The position numbers and the translations under genes are program-made. The notes beneath the pieces are model-generated. The model was not told the origin of the DNA. It worked only from the letters and a program-made list of their open reading frames with translations, and ran no database searches. From Glaciecola sp. XM2 (GTDB lineage Bacteria > Pseudomonadota > Gammaproteobacteria > Enterobacterales > Alteromonadaceae), in assembly GCF_018595715.1 (NCBI RefSeq), contig NZ_JAHEOJ010000020.1, positions 1 through 64,000 of the forward strand: DNA of 64,000 nucleotides, in the 5' to 3' direction. Of the stretch, positions 42,480 to 51,831 are shown piece after piece (positions within the stretch are counted from its first letter, which is position 1; each line of letters begins with the position of its first letter).

Positions 42480-43571
42480 TCAGTACCCCGTCAATTCTAA
42501 AAAGCCTTTACCGGTTTGGCTTCCGCTTACCTTAACTGCTCCCTCATAATATGGGAATACAGAAGGGTTATAGGCATTGCGCTTTACCGCTGTCACCTTG
42601 ATATCCACCTTCTGGCTAGGTATTACAACTTGCCACTCTAAGGGCAGTGTTTTTCCTTCCACCTCATACGATTTTTCTATGGTCAAGGTGATTTGTTGCG
42701 GTGATAACGTAATAGCGTCGCCATTTTTAAAAATGTAAGTGCCGGTCTGATAATCTTCCTGATCATTTAAGCGCATCCGAAACGCCATGAGTTTATCGCC
42801 GTTATCAAAGTGAAGAGACATCCAATCCCAGCCAAGAGTAGTCTGATCTAGCAGCGTTGAGGTCCACTCATGATCAAACCACGCTTTTCCGCTTACCTCA
42901 ACATCACCGGTCGGTAACTCGAGCCTTCCAGTTACGTCGATAAAAGGTAATGAATAATAGTGAGAAGCATGTTTGCCTTGCTTGGACTTAATGCTGTATC
43001 CGTTTTCTCCCTGCAGCACAAACGGACCTGTTTGCGTCAGTGTGATATCCACTTCCATACTAGAAGTGTTATTGATGATTTTCGTATTGAGTACGGAAGG
43101 AAAAAGCGTACCTTCAGTCGACTTACCCTGCCACAGCCAATCGTCAATAAATAGATTCAGCTTATTGTCTATGGTTTTTACCCCAGCACTGCCCAGCCCG
43201 CCAGGGGCAAAGCGTTCTGAAAACCAGTGTTGGTCAGGTGAATGCAAAGACGCGTGGCCCATAAACGACTGCCCTTGATACCACTGGTTTTGTTGAGAGG
43301 ATTGGGCGAATCTGAATAAAGTCCATTGCAAGGCGTATTGGTGTCCGTCATCACCACTAAGGTTGGCGGTTAGGTACCACCACTCAATATCAAATGCATC
43401 GTGTGGTAAATGGTCTTTGGGAAACGACAGAACGTAATTAGGGTCCGCCTTTTTTCCTTGTGAAACCAGAAAGTTGGGGTTAATGGTTTGCGTTTGCTCA
43501 TCATCACCTGGCGCCTTTTCGCATCCTAGCAACGCAACCACAGTGACCAAAAGCCCAGCTAATCTAAACAT
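42480..43571 (-). CDS. AttH-like lipocalin-family lipoprotein (CrtC-like fold)
   Basis: A 363-residue lipoprotein (lipobox LLGC near residues 14-17) with the double-lipocalin fold shared by AttH and carotenoid 1,2-hydratases. Signs are the FDIEWWYLTANL motif near residue 60, LQWTLFRFA, GHASLHSPDQHWFSERFAPGG, and AWFDHEWTSTLLDQTTLGWDWMSLHFDNG, given here as key residues Trp-Phe-Asp-His-Glu and Gly-Trp-Asp-Trp. It is the last gene of an AttE-AttFG-AttH type operon and overlaps the permease gene by 13 bases. It likely binds a lipid-like or hydrophobic ligand for the ABC complex; the substrate is unknown. Confidence 0.88.
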   Translation of the reverse strand: MFRLAGLLVTVVALLGCEKAPGDDEQTQTINPNFLVSQGKKADPNYVLSFPKDHLPHDAFDIEWWYLTANLSGDDGHQYALQWTLFRFAQSSQQNQWYQGQSFMGHASLHSPDQHWFSERFAPGGLGSAGVKTIDNKLNLFIDDWLWQGKSTEGTLFPSVLNTKIINNTSSMEVDITLTQTGPFVLQGENGYSIKSKQGKHASHYYSLPFIDVTGRLELPTGDVEVSGKAWFDHEWTSTLLDQTTLGWDWMSLHFDNGDKLMAFRMRLNDQEDYQTGTYIFKNGDAITLSPQQITLTIEKSYEVEGKTLPLEWQVVIPSQKVDIKVTAVKRNAYNPSVFPYYEGAVKVSGSQTGKGFLELTGY

Positions 43572-46090
43572 GTTAACTCCTGTGCAAGACTTTTTCGGGT
43601 GGATAGGACAATAGGGGCGCTAATAACCATGAATACCACCATAAAGCTAATCCCATACAGTTGCATTATCTTTGAAGCCTCGATTACTAATGGGTAAGAC
43701 CAATTAAAAGCATGGTAATTGATTTGCTCAATGAGTATGTAGCTTAACAAAATCCCAAATGGCGTCGCGCACAAAAGCGCCACAAAGCATAACAGCATGT
43801 ATTGCAATAGCAGTAGGCCACGTCCCTGCCAAGCGCTTATCCCGAGTGCACGTAGCAGCATAGTCTGCGGTCGACTTTGGTCGATTAAGGTCACGAGCGT
43901 GCATGCTAATGAAAGCGCGGCAACCAGCAAGGTCACTAAATTTAAACCGTCTGTGATCACAAAGGTGCGGTCAAACACTTCCATCGAGCCACTTAAAATT
44001 TGTGCGCTTTCAAATAGCTGCTCATCTAATTTGATATCGAGGGTTTTGAGCGCGTCTGAAAAGGCCGCAATGTTTGCCTGCTCACCCAATAATGCAAAAA
44101 TGCTAGCACTGGCCGGGTTTTGCTCAAATAACGTAGGTGGCATTAGGATTTGCCCCATTGGATTGCCATAGTCATAAATGATGCCTGCTACGGTAAATGA
44201 TTCTGTTTTTGCCGTAATAGGTACCTGAATGTCTACCTCATCGCCTAATGACAAGGCGTTACGTATCGTGAACTGTTGATTTACAAACACGCTTTTACCG
44301 CCCTCGAAGCTCTGCCATGCATTGGCGCTGGTGTCTTGAAACACCATCGCTTGGGCAAAACGTTCAGCACTAGGGTAGCTAAACAGTTGCACCGCGCGAC
44401 CCGCGTATTCATATTCTTTTTCAAAGCGTGGATGCACCTCTACACTATATTGTTTTGCTAGGGGCATCAGTTGCTGATTGATGGCGGGATTGTCAGAATA
44501 CAGATAATGGTCTGCGACTAAACGTTGGTCTAGCCAGCTTTCGGTGCTTGCGCGAAAGCTATCCACCATCAGATTCATGCCTAAGTTACTGGTCACCGCA
44601 ATAAAAAATGCACAGCATGCTATTTTAGTCTTTTGTGAAAGAGCACGTGATTGCGCAAGGCCTAATCGTAAAAATGTATATTGACTTGACACAACGCGAT
44701 AGCAAACGCTGAGCAGATGAGGAAAGAGCAATATTAACAGACAGCTACCCGCTAAAACAACTGCTGCTGCACCAAGTAATAGTGCGCCTAGATGGTTACT
44801 AAAGGCAAATAGGCAAATAGCCAGTAATGAAAAAAACAGTAATGCAGATACTATTGGTGCATCGATTTTCACATCTGCTATTGCGGATTTAGTAGTTGCC
44901 AAAGATTGCTTGAGTTGTTGCATTGGAAGTAGCAACGCTAATGTAAGCCCTGCAACACTGGTCATGAATATTTTCAGATAAAGAAATAGCCACTGCGTAT
45001 CGATAAAGCCAACCTGAACGCGATACAAACCTTCCAAAATGCTTCGGATGGTGGGGGCTACCCAAAACGCGACTTGCGTGCCTACTAATACACCTAAAGC
45101 GCTGATCACCGCAGCAAACAGCAGGAGCTCAGCGGCATGAGTGATGATGATCATTCGGCGAGACACGCCTAATTGACGTAAAGTCTTGAGCATGGCGAAG
45201 CGCTTAAATATCAATAGATTGCAGGCGTTCATTACAATGAATAAGCAAACTGCGAACATTAACAGGGCCATGGCAAATAAGTTTAAGTGAAAACTTTGCG
45301 TCAATTGCGCTGAGTCTTGGACATCTTCTATAGGGGTAATAGTCAGATGATTAGGTAACCATTCTCTTATGTTTGCTAGCTGTGCGTCATTGAGTGGGCT
45401 TGGTATAAGAATGCGTGTAATATCGTTACTCGGTAAAAGGCTTAATAGCACTCCTATATCAAGGAGCAGTTCATTGCCTAGTCCGCTTAACTGGGCGCTT
45501 CGAATACGAGGCAATCGGTTTTGCATGTTAGCATCGAGACTTAACACGGTATCTTCGGTGATGCTGAGCTCTTCGAGCAATCGTGGGTGGGCTAGAATAA
45601 GGTCTTGGTTAAACCCCATGCGTTGGCCGATTTGCAATGGGTTTGCACTCGTTGGCGCCTTTTGCATGTTCGCCGATGAATCGGCCTGACTATCGCTAAC
45701 TTTGACTTGGTTGAGTAAAGCAAGCACATCTACACCAATTAAATCTATTCTTTGCCCCAGCGGCTTTGAATCAGCAAATAGCGTGACCCTTGCGGTGCTT
45801 ATCGCGATCGCTTCGCTTAATCCTTGTTGTTTAATGAGGCGATAGTTTTCCAACGAAATTGGATTTGAATCTTGGATAGGTAAAATCTGATGGCGAGCAC
45901 TTAATATGGCGTTTGCGCTATCTGCGCTATAGCTTTGTTTGGCGCTTTGATTGATTAGCAACACAGCGCTTAAACCAGCGCAGGCGGTGAGCAAAGACAA
46001 CCAGACCATGGCTAAACTAAACCAAGTTTGCCGATAGCTTAGTACCAGCATTCGAGCCACTTCAAACAGCTTAGGTTGAGTCCTAGGCAT
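43559..46090 (-). CDS. FtsX-like ABC permease, AttF-AttG fusion type
   Basis: An 843-residue inner-membrane permease with two FtsX-type domains. The first has an N-terminal helix (about 18-42), a large periplasmic region with membrane helices at about 270-400, and two more near 415-455. The second half starts with a helix near residue 490, has another periplasmic MacB-PCD-like region, and ends with three helices at about 710-830. In Agrobacterium-type systems AttF and AttG are separate; here one chain covers both. It pairs with the AttE-like ATPase (8-base overlap) and the AttH-like lipoprotein (13-base overlap). It probably exports or extracts a hydrophobic compound at the envelope. Confidence 0.87.
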   Translation of the reverse strand: MPRTQPKLFEVARMLVLSYRQTWFSLAMVWLSLLTACAGLSAVLLINQSAKQSYSADSANAILSARHQILPIQDSNPISLENYRLIKQQGLSEAIAISTARVTLFADSKPLGQRIDLIGVDVLALLNQVKVSDSQADSSANMQKAPTSANPLQIGQRMGFNQDLILAHPRLLEELSITEDTVLSLDANMQNRLPRIRSAQLSGLGNELLLDIGVLLSLLPSNDITRILIPSPLNDAQLANIREWLPNHLTITPIEDVQDSAQLTQSFHLNLFAMALLMFAVCLFIVMNACNLLIFKRFAMLKTLRQLGVSRRMIIITHAAELLLFAAVISALGVLVGTQVAFWVAPTIRSILEGLYRVQVGFIDTQWLFLYLKIFMTSVAGLTLALLLPMQQLKQSLATTKSAIADVKIDAPIVSALLFFSLLAICLFAFSNHLGALLLGAAAVVLAGSCLLILLFPHLLSVCYRVVSSQYTFLRLGLAQSRALSQKTKIACCAFFIAVTSNLGMNLMVDSFRASTESWLDQRLVADHYLYSDNPAINQQLMPLAKQYSVEVHPRFEKEYEYAGRAVQLFSYPSAERFAQAMVFQDTSANAWQSFEGGKSVFVNQQFTIRNALSLGDEVDIQVPITAKTESFTVAGIIYDYGNPMGQILMPPTLFEQNPASASIFALLGEQANIAAFSDALKTLDIKLDEQLFESAQILSGSMEVFDRTFVITDGLNLVTLLVAALSLACTLVTLIDQSRPQTMLLRALGISAWQGRGLLLLQYMLLCFVALLCATPFGILLSYILIEQINYHAFNWSYPLVIEASKIMQLYGISFMVVFMVISAPIVLSTRKSLAQELTCLD

Positions 46091-46775
46091 GGATGTCTGC
46101 CAACTTCTTATGACGCACCACCAGTTGGCGCTGCGCTTGTTTGGCGACAGCTTCGCTGTGTGTTACCACGATTAATGTCGTGTTGAGTTTTTGACAGGTA
46201 TCGAATAAGAGCTTGCTCACAATATTAGAGTTTTCTTCGTCTAAATTACCGGTTGGCTCGTCTGCCAGCACTAAGTCTGGCTTATGTGCTAGTGCTCGGG
46301 CTATTGCAACGCGCTGTTGTTCCCCTCCAGAAAGCTGCGTTGGAAACTTGTTCAGAAGCCGAGAAATGCCAAGGGTGCCGCACAGACTAGCAATGTAATG
46401 CTCGTCGAGATTGTCATTAAGCCGTCCGGGAAGTCGAATGTTTTCTTGAACGCTAATGCAGTCAATAAGATTAAAGCGTTGAAACACGACACCTAAGTTT
46501 TTGCGTCTAAAATCATCTGCCTGATGTTCAGTAAAATTATGAATATCGAGGGTCGCGTTGTTTGCGGGGGTAAATGCAATCGTTCCAGAATCTGGTTTGT
46601 CGAGGGCGCCGATGAGATGCAATAACGTTGACTTTCCGCATCCAGAGGGTCCTTGAATGGATATACTGCCGCCGTTTTCAAGGTCTAGCGATGCTCCATC
46701 GAGTACCAAAAAAGATGAATTTCCGTCTTTATAGCGTTTGCATATATCTTTTAGTCTAAGCACTACGATTCTCAT
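46083..46775 (-). CDS. ABC transporter ATP-binding protein (AttE/LolD-like)
   Basis: A 230-residue ATPase of the MacB/LolD subclass. Walker A is GPSGCGKST near residue 40, the Q-loop VVFQRFNL near 95, the signature LSGGEQQRVAIARAL near 145, and Walker B LVLADEPTGNLD near 165. The switch His is in VVTHSEAVA. It is the first gene of the operon and supplies energy to the FtsX-type permease it overlaps by 8 bases. The start at 46775 could be replaced by a slightly internal one, but the context is acceptable. Confidence 0.92.
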   Translation of the reverse strand: MRIVVLRLKDICKRYKDGNSSFLVLDGASLDLENGGSISIQGPSGCGKSTLLHLIGALDKPDSGTIAFTPANNATLDIHNFTEHQADDFRRKNLGVVFQRFNLIDCISVQENIRLPGRLNDNLDEHYIASLCGTLGISRLLNKFPTQLSGGEQQRVAIARALAHKPDLVLADEPTGNLDEENSNIVSKLLFDTCQKLNTTLIVVTHSEAVAKQAQRQLVVRHKKLADIHA

Positions 46776-46894
46776 GTTGCTTTAGCTTTACATACGTACA
46801 GATCACCGTTAAGTTTAGCGCCTATCAAAAGCATGTTGCGCACTTATCTGTTTTTATCAATCGATGACCACTGAATTAGCCTGCATAAAATCGC

Positions 46895-46934
46895 AATAAT
46901 TAGAATATTCATCCTAATTATTCCCTATATAGGG
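46895..46934. promoter_or_regulatory. Two adjacent palindromes upstream of ilvIH
   Basis: An inverted repeat AATAATTAG (46895-46903) / CTAATTATT (46914-46922) is followed at once by the 12-base perfect palindrome CCCTATATAGGG (46923-46934). They lie about 95 bases before ilvI and look like a regulatory region. Lrp-type control is known for ilvIH in E. coli, but no specific match is claimed. Confidence 0.5.
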
Positions 46935-47028
46935 ATAAATATTTCACCTTTTGCCGGTTTTGGGTTTTTCCTTTGCGTGCAAACAGGTATATTTGCGTTT
47001 ACGAATAAATACTTTAGGAGACAAGCAC

Positions 47029-48747
47029 GTGAGGATGATGTCGGGCGCCGCGATGGTGGTTGAAGCGTTGAAAGACGTTGGGGTAACGCATTTATTTGGT
47101 TACCCAGGTGGAGCGGTCTTAGATATCTATGATGCCTTATTTGCGCAAGACGTGGTAAAACACATTTTAGTGCGTCATGAGCAAGGTGCCTCACATATGG
47201 CAGATGGCTATGCGAGAGCAACCGGCAAAACAGGTACGGTATTGGTAACCTCTGGGCCTGGTGCAACTAATACCCTCACTGGTATTGCTACAGCGTATAT
47301 GGATTCAATTCCAATGGTTGTGCTTTCTGGGCAGGTACCTTCCATGCATATTGGCGAGGATGCTTTCCAAGAGACCGATATGGTGGGTTGCTCTAGACCG
47401 GTAGTTAAACATAGTTTTTTGGTAAAGCGAGCAGTGGATATTCCCAAAGCAATCGCGCAAGCCTATTATATTGCTAACTCTGGGCGTCCAGGGCCCGTCG
47501 TAGTTGACTTGCCAAAAGATATAGTTAACGTCCAAGATTCCCATCCGTATGTGTTCCCAGACGATGTGACCATGCGTTCATACAACCCAACGCTGAAAGG
47601 CCACAACAAACAAATTAAAAAGGCGGTTGCCTGTTTATTAAAAGCGAAAAGACCGGTTTTATATGTGGGCGGTGGCTCTATTGCCAGTGAGGCCAGTGAG
47701 GTCATTACCTATCTTGCAGAGCGCTTGGGTGCTCCTGTAACGAGCACGCTGATGGGGCTAGGTGCGTTTTCAAGTGTGCACAAACAGTTTGTAGGTATGT
47801 TAGGCATGCATGGCACACTCGAAGCTAATAAGTCTATGCACAATGCAGACTGTATTATTTCTCTTGGCGCGCGTTTTGATGACCGCGTGACCAATAACGT
47901 CGAGAAATTTTGCCCACATGCAGATATTATTCACGTTGATATTGATCCGGCATCCATTTCTAAGATTGTGAACGCTCATGTCCCAGTGGTGGGTTCGGTA
48001 AAAACAGTGGTAAATCAAATCCATGCGGTACTTGACGAACATGACTTAAGTGGCCAAGAAGAGAAGCTGGCCGATTGGTGGGAGCAAATCAATGATTGGC
48101 GCGCCCGAAAGTGCCTCGATTATGTGCAGGGCGATACTGTCATTAAACCACAAAAAGTGATTCAAGCTTTGTACGAGCATACCAATGGTGAGGCTTATGT
48201 TAGTTCTGATGTGGGTCAGCATCAGATGTTTGCTGCGCTTTACTACCCGTTTGCTAAGCCGCGTCGATGGATTAACTCTGGTGGTCTTGGCACCATGGGA
48301 TTTGGTCTGCCTGCGGCAATGGGTGTGCAGTTCGCATTACCCGATGCATGCTCAGTGGTGGTGACTGGTGATGGCTCCATACAAATGAATATTCAAGAGC
48401 TCTCAACGTGTTTGCAATACAACCTACCGATTAAAATTATTTCGCTCAACAACCGTGCATTAGGTATGGTGCGCCAATGGCAAGATATGAACTATAAAGG
48501 ACGCCATTCACATTCTTATATGGACTCTATGCCTGACTTTGTGAAATTAGCCGAAGCTTATGGGCACGTTGGCATCAAAGTCGACACGCTAGATCAGTTA
48601 GATGACGCAATGAAGCGCTGTTTTGCTGAAAAAGAACGCCTTGTATTTATGGATATCGCTGTTGACCAAAATGAACATGTGTACCCCATGCAGATAAAGT
48701 ATGGCGCTATGGATGACATGAGACTAAGCAAGACGGAGCGTACCTAA
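47029..48747 (+). CDS. ilvI: Acetolactate synthase large subunit (IlvI)
   Basis: The catalytic subunit of acetohydroxyacid synthase, the first common step of valine, leucine and isoleucine synthesis, using thiamine diphosphate, FAD and Mg2+. The 572-residue product has the catalytic Glu in [16 protein letters not shown] near residue 48, the FAD region near 270-300, and the ThDP motif [12 protein letters not shown] near 445 closing in NN. I start it at GTG 47029 with TAGGAG 8 bases before; the first residues then align with the IlvI pattern MxMLSGAxMVV. A longer frame to 46951 adds a non-conserved tail. It overlaps ilvH by one base. Confidence 0.96.
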   Translation: MRMMSGAAMVVEALKDVGVTHLFGYPGGAVLDIYDALFAQDVVKHILVRHEQGASHMADGYARATGKTGTVLVTSGPGATNTLTGIATAYMDSIPMVVLSGQVPSMHIGEDAFQETDMVGCSRPVVKHSFLVKRAVDIPKAIAQAYYIANSGRPGPVVVDLPKDIVNVQDSHPYVFPDDVTMRSYNPTLKGHNKQIKKAVACLLKAKRPVLYVGGGSIASEASEVITYLAERLGAPVTSTLMGLGAFSSVHKQFVGMLGMHGTLEANKSMHNADCIISLGARFDDRVTNNVEKFCPHADIIHVDIDPASISKIVNAHVPVVGSVKTVVNQIHAVLDEHDLSGQEEKLADWWEQINDWRARKCLDYVQGDTVIKPQKVIQALYEHTNGEAYVSSDVGQHQMFAALYYPFAKPRRWINSGGLGTMGFGLPAAMGVQFALPDACSVVVTGDGSIQMNIQELSTCLQYNLPIKIISLNNRALGMVRQWQDMNYKGRHSHSYMDSMPDFVKLAEAYGHVGIKVDTLDQLDDAMKRCFAEKERLVFMDIAVDQNEHVYPMQIKYGAMDDMRLSKTERT

Positions 48748-49244
48748 TGAGAAGAATTATTTCTGTATTAATGGAAAACGCTCCCGGTTCTTTATCACGT
48801 ATCATGGGAGTATTTTCACAGCGCGGATATAACGTGGATTCTTTGTGCGTGGCGCCAACCGCTGATCAAAGCTTATCGCGTCTGACTATCATCACCGAAG
48901 CTGATGACAAAGTGACCGAGCAGATTACCAAGCAGGTAAACAAGTTAATAGATGTATTACGAGTGGCCGAATTGACTGACTCTGCGCACGTAGAGCGTGA
49001 ATTGATGCTAATTAAAGTATCTACGCTTACCGAAGTCGCCAGAGCAGAGGTAAAGCGCAACGTTGATATCTTTAGAGCACGTATTCTTGATGTCACTTCG
49101 CAGCATTACACCATTGAAGTGACCGGCACGAGCGACAAGCTGTCAGCGTTTAGTGACGTAATGGCACAATGTGCAGAAATCACTGAATCTGCAAGAACAG
49201 GCGTGTGTGGATTGTCTCGTGGAGACAGAGCTTTGCGTCCGTAA
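48747..49244 (+). CDS. ilvH: Acetolactate synthase small regulatory subunit (IlvH)
   Basis: A 165-residue regulatory subunit with an N-terminal ACT domain (RRIISVLMENAPGSLSRIMGVFSQRGYNVDS, key residues Asn, Gly-Ser-Leu, Gly and Arg-Gly) and a C-terminal small-subunit domain (about 80-160). It activates IlvI and confers valine feedback in isozyme III. The length matches E. coli IlvH (163). Its ATG overlaps the last base of the ilvI stop, so expression is coupled. No ilvC follows; the next gene encodes a cold-shock protein after a 268-base gap. Confidence 0.96.
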   Translation: MRRIISVLMENAPGSLSRIMGVFSQRGYNVDSLCVAPTADQSLSRLTIITEADDKVTEQITKQVNKLIDVLRVAELTDSAHVERELMLIKVSTLTEVARAEVKRNVDIFRARILDVTSQHYTIEVTGTSDKLSAFSDVMAQCAEITESARTGVCGLSRGDRALRP

Positions 49245-49459
49245 TACGCAAAGAAAGAAAGGGTAGTTATAGTTTCGAAAATTGTTTAGAAAATACTTGC
49301 AGTATTTGAAACTATGCTACACTTAAATTGTTTTTGGTAAGAAATTCGTTTGTTTTTTTGTTTGATATTGTAAGTGTAGTAAGCTCTAGATTCACCCCGG
49401 TGACGAGTTCTCGACGTTGTCCTTCGTTAGTAAACATTCTATAAAACGCCCTTGTCAAA

Positions 49460-49497
49460 AATGTGATTGCGCATCATTTTTGCGCGTTTTTGTTTAT
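49460..49497 (+). terminator. Hairpin with T run before the csp gene (terminator or leader element)
   Basis: An AAAAATG-type arm and an ATCATTTTT arm form an imperfect hairpin around TGCGC. GCGCGTTTTTG follows. It could end ilvIH transcripts or be part of the csp leader. It lies within the last 55 bases before the csp start. Confidence 0.35.
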
Positions 49498-49512
49498 TAG
49501 TTTGAGGTTTAC

Positions 49513-49722
49513 ATGTCTAAAGTTACAGGCACAGTTAAGTGGTTTAATCCTGAAAAGGGTTATGGATTTCTAACACAAGACAATGGCGGTAAAGACGTTT
49601 TTGTTCATTTTCGCGCAATTGTTGCGGAAGGCTACAAAACGTTACCAGAAGGTCAACGTGTTTCTTTTGAAGTCGAAGAAGGTCAGAAAGGTTTACAAGC
49701 AGCTAACGTTGAACCAATCTAG
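49513..49722 (+). CDS. Cold-shock domain protein (CspA family)
   Basis: A 69-residue single cold-shock domain that binds single-stranded RNA/DNA and acts as an RNA chaperone. It has [17 protein letters not shown] (RNP1 KGYGFL) and DVFVHFRAI (RNP2, with Arg where CspA has Ser). A 268-base region upstream includes AT-rich and hairpin-prone sequence and may be a long 5' leader, as for cspA genes. A strong terminator follows. Whether it is cold-inducible or constitutive cannot be read from the protein. Confidence 0.95.
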   Translation: MSKVTGTVKWFNPEKGYGFLTQDNGGKDVFVHFRAIVAEGYKTLPEGQRVSFEVEEGQKGLQAANVEPI

Positions 49723-49753
49723 ACACTATTTAAACGTGCAGTAAAATTTTTAT

Positions 49754-49788
49754 AAAATGGTGCGTATATACGCACCATTTTTGTTTTT
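49754..49788 (+). terminator. Terminator of the cold-shock gene
   Basis: A long perfect stem, AAAATGGTGCGTA paired with TACGCACCATTTT, is followed by TTGTTTTT. It begins 31 bases after the csp stop. Confidence 0.92.
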
Positions 49789-49809
49789 ATACCCGGTTGA
49801 GAGTGCACC

Positions 49810-50346
49810 TTGAAAGTAGAAAATAAAAAACTCACGTTCAAGCAGGCGCTTGCCAAAAACTACCGCACGTACCTTCGTGACATCACCTTGTTTGTATTGA
49901 TTGTAGTAGGCATTACCTATTGGCAAACAAAAGACATGCTTGAAACTGACGGCACGGTCATTGTTGAGCAACAAAACCTCGTGAGTTTAGATGGCTTGGT
50001 CATGCCCATGCTGGCAGACGATAAACCCAATCTGGTCTATTTTTTTGCGCCTTGGTGTAAGATATGTTCATTGAGTATCGATAACCTTGACTACCTAAAT
50101 GAAGATAAGGTCAACGTAGTGGTTATTGCACTTGATTACTCAAGCACCGAAGAGGTAGAGGCGTTTGTTGCTGAGCATGATGTCACGATGCAGGTTTTAT
50201 ATGGGCACGCCGATTTAAAAAGACAGTTTCAAATTAAAGGCTATCCTAGCTACTACTTAATTGATGAGAGCTTTACCATCGTCAGTCGCTCTTATGGTTA
50301 CTCCACAGCGGTTGGACTTAAGCTTAGAGAAACTTTTGGCAGTTAA
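49810..50346 (+). CDS. Membrane-anchored thioredoxin-like protein (TlpA/ScsD type)
   Basis: A 178-residue protein. A basic N-terminus and one membrane helix (about residues 25-43) place a thioredoxin-fold domain in the periplasm. The active site is APWCKIC near residues 75-81 and the cis-Pro is in KGYPSYYLID near 140. Such proteins reduce or oxidise periplasmic disulfides, for example in cytochrome maturation or copper tolerance (ScsD). It starts at TTG 49810, 21 bases past the csp terminator; no strong ribosome site is visible. It precedes the AAA+ gene by 96 bases, and a functional link is unproven. Confidence 0.87.
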   Translation: MKVENKKLTFKQALAKNYRTYLRDITLFVLIVVGITYWQTKDMLETDGTVIVEQQNLVSLDGLVMPMLADDKPNLVYFFAPWCKICSLSIDNLDYLNEDKVNVVVIALDYSSTEEVEAFVAEHDVTMQVLYGHADLKRQFQIKGYPSYYLIDESFTIVSRSYGYSTAVGLKLRETFGS

Positions 50347-50442
50347 GTCTGATTTTAATTTAGTTTCATCAAAACGCTATTTGCATTTTTCATGGATACA
50401 GCCAGCCGCAAACGGAAGTGGAATTAGTATGAGAGAACTTCG

Positions 50443-51831
50443 ATGATCCAACTACAGCAACTCAGCCAACACACGCTCAATCAGACCGATTTAGAGCAAA
50501 GTAATGCGCACGCTTTAAATCTGGAGATAGCGTGGTTTGAGTCTGTGTTAGACATGCGTTTTCAATATTATTTTGAGAAAGACAGGCATTTAGATATAGA
50601 TAGTTTACCACCACCAGATATGAGCGGCCTTGAGGCTATTTATGCACGCTTTATTACCCAAAATAATATCACTAGCATCCAGCGCCTTTGCTTAATACTG
50701 GCGATGCTGCCTCACATAAAGCCTGACTCTTTGGATACATTGCTTATTAAAAGTAAGCAATTAGATAAACCATATACTGAGTTTGGTGGCGCGGTGGGTA
50801 AATCTCATCGCGGCTTTTTACCGACCATCGAAACGCTATTATTTATAAGCTCTGGGAAAGAGTTAGTGACGCGCTTTTCGCATTTGCAAATGTTTGATGA
50901 AGACGCATTACTGATGAAAAACAAAATCATCCAACTCGGTCTTAATGAATCAATGGAGCCGTACAACAGTGCTCTGATATCGCTGAACAAAGAATATTTG
51001 AAAGCCTTTACCACAGGCATCTTCCACAAACCTGATTTCAATAGCGCCTTTCCTGCAAAATTATTGACAAGTGAGCTTGAGTGGAAAGATTTGGTCTTAG
51101 CACCTTCGGTGATGGATGAAGTGGAGCAAGTGCTAGCATGGTGTGAGAATAGTGAGACAATTATGTCATCTTGGGGCTTTTCTAAGCACCTTAAGAAAGG
51201 CTACCGCGCATTATTTTATGGTCCTCCAGGAACGGGGAAATCATTAACAGCTACTTTGATTGGTAAACATGTTGGCATGGATGTTTACCACATAGATTTG
51301 TCTTCTGTGGTGTCAAAATATATTGGTGAGACTGAAAAAAACTTGGCCGGCATTTTTGACCAAGCAGAAAACAAGCAGTGGATCCTATTTTTCGAAGAAG
51401 CCGATGCACTATTTGGTAGTCGCACGCAAACCAGTAATTCCAAAGACCGACATGCAAATCAAGGGGTATCCTATTTGCTTCAGCGTATCGAAGATTTTGC
51501 CGGTATTGTGATCCTCGCCTCTAATCTGAAAGACAATATTGATGAAGCATTTACCCGCCGGTTTCAATCAACCATTTATTTTTCGATGCCAACGGCAATA
51601 CAACGCGAAAGCCTACTTCGCTCGATGCTAATTGACAAAGCGCCGCTAGCGGATGATGTAGACCTACATCAACTCTCCGCAGATTACGAAGTATCAGGTG
51701 GGGCGATGACAAATGTGATCAGAAATGCTGCTTTACTTGCGCTTCGAGGTAAGCGAAGTGAAATCACTCAACTCGATCTTAAGCAAAGCTATCAAAAAGA
51801 GTTGCGAAAGCAAGGGAAATCTATCTCATGA
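50443..51831 (+). CDS. Orphan AAA+ ATPase of contractile-injection-system type
   Basis: A 462-residue ATPase. The N-terminal ~215 residues are a helical domain of unknown role. The AAA+ core has Walker A GPPGTGKS near residue 267, then VVSKYIGETEKNL near 289. Walker B is ILFFEEADALFG near 322, with Glu in place of the usual Asp. It continues with a Lys-Asp-Arg-His-Ala-Asn-Gln segment and the arginine pair FTRRF near 370. This pattern, as I recall it, is that of the ATPase gene found in extracellular contractile injection clusters (Afp15/Pvc15-like). No sheath, tube or baseplate gene is in the window. A 52-residue ORF overlaps its stop by four bases. Confidence 0.85.
   Translation: MIQLQQLSQHTLNQTDLEQSNAHALNLEIAWFESVLDMRFQYYFEKDRHLDIDSLPPPDMSGLEAIYARFITQNNITSIQRLCLILAMLPHIKPDSLDTLLIKSKQLDKPYTEFGGAVGKSHRGFLPTIETLLFISSGKELVTRFSHLQMFDEDALLMKNKIIQLGLNESMEPYNSALISLNKEYLKAFTTGIFHKPDFNSAFPAKLLTSELEWKDLVLAPSVMDEVEQVLAWCENSETIMSSWGFSKHLKKGYRALFYGPPGTGKSLTATLIGKHVGMDVYHIDLSSVVSKYIGETEKNLAGIFDQAENKQWILFFEEADALFGSRTQTSNSKDRHANQGVSYLLQRIEDFAGIVILASNLKDNIDEAFTRRFQSTIYFSMPTAIQRESLLRSMLIDKAPLADDVDLHQLSADYEVSGGAMTNVIRNAALLALRGKRSEITQLDLKQSYQKELRKQGKSIS

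Noticed and set aside
46864-46899. Short ORF that might be an attenuator leader peptide for ilvIH
   Set aside because: It encodes only 11 residues with few branched-chain codons, has no ribosome site, and no terminator/antiterminator pair follows.
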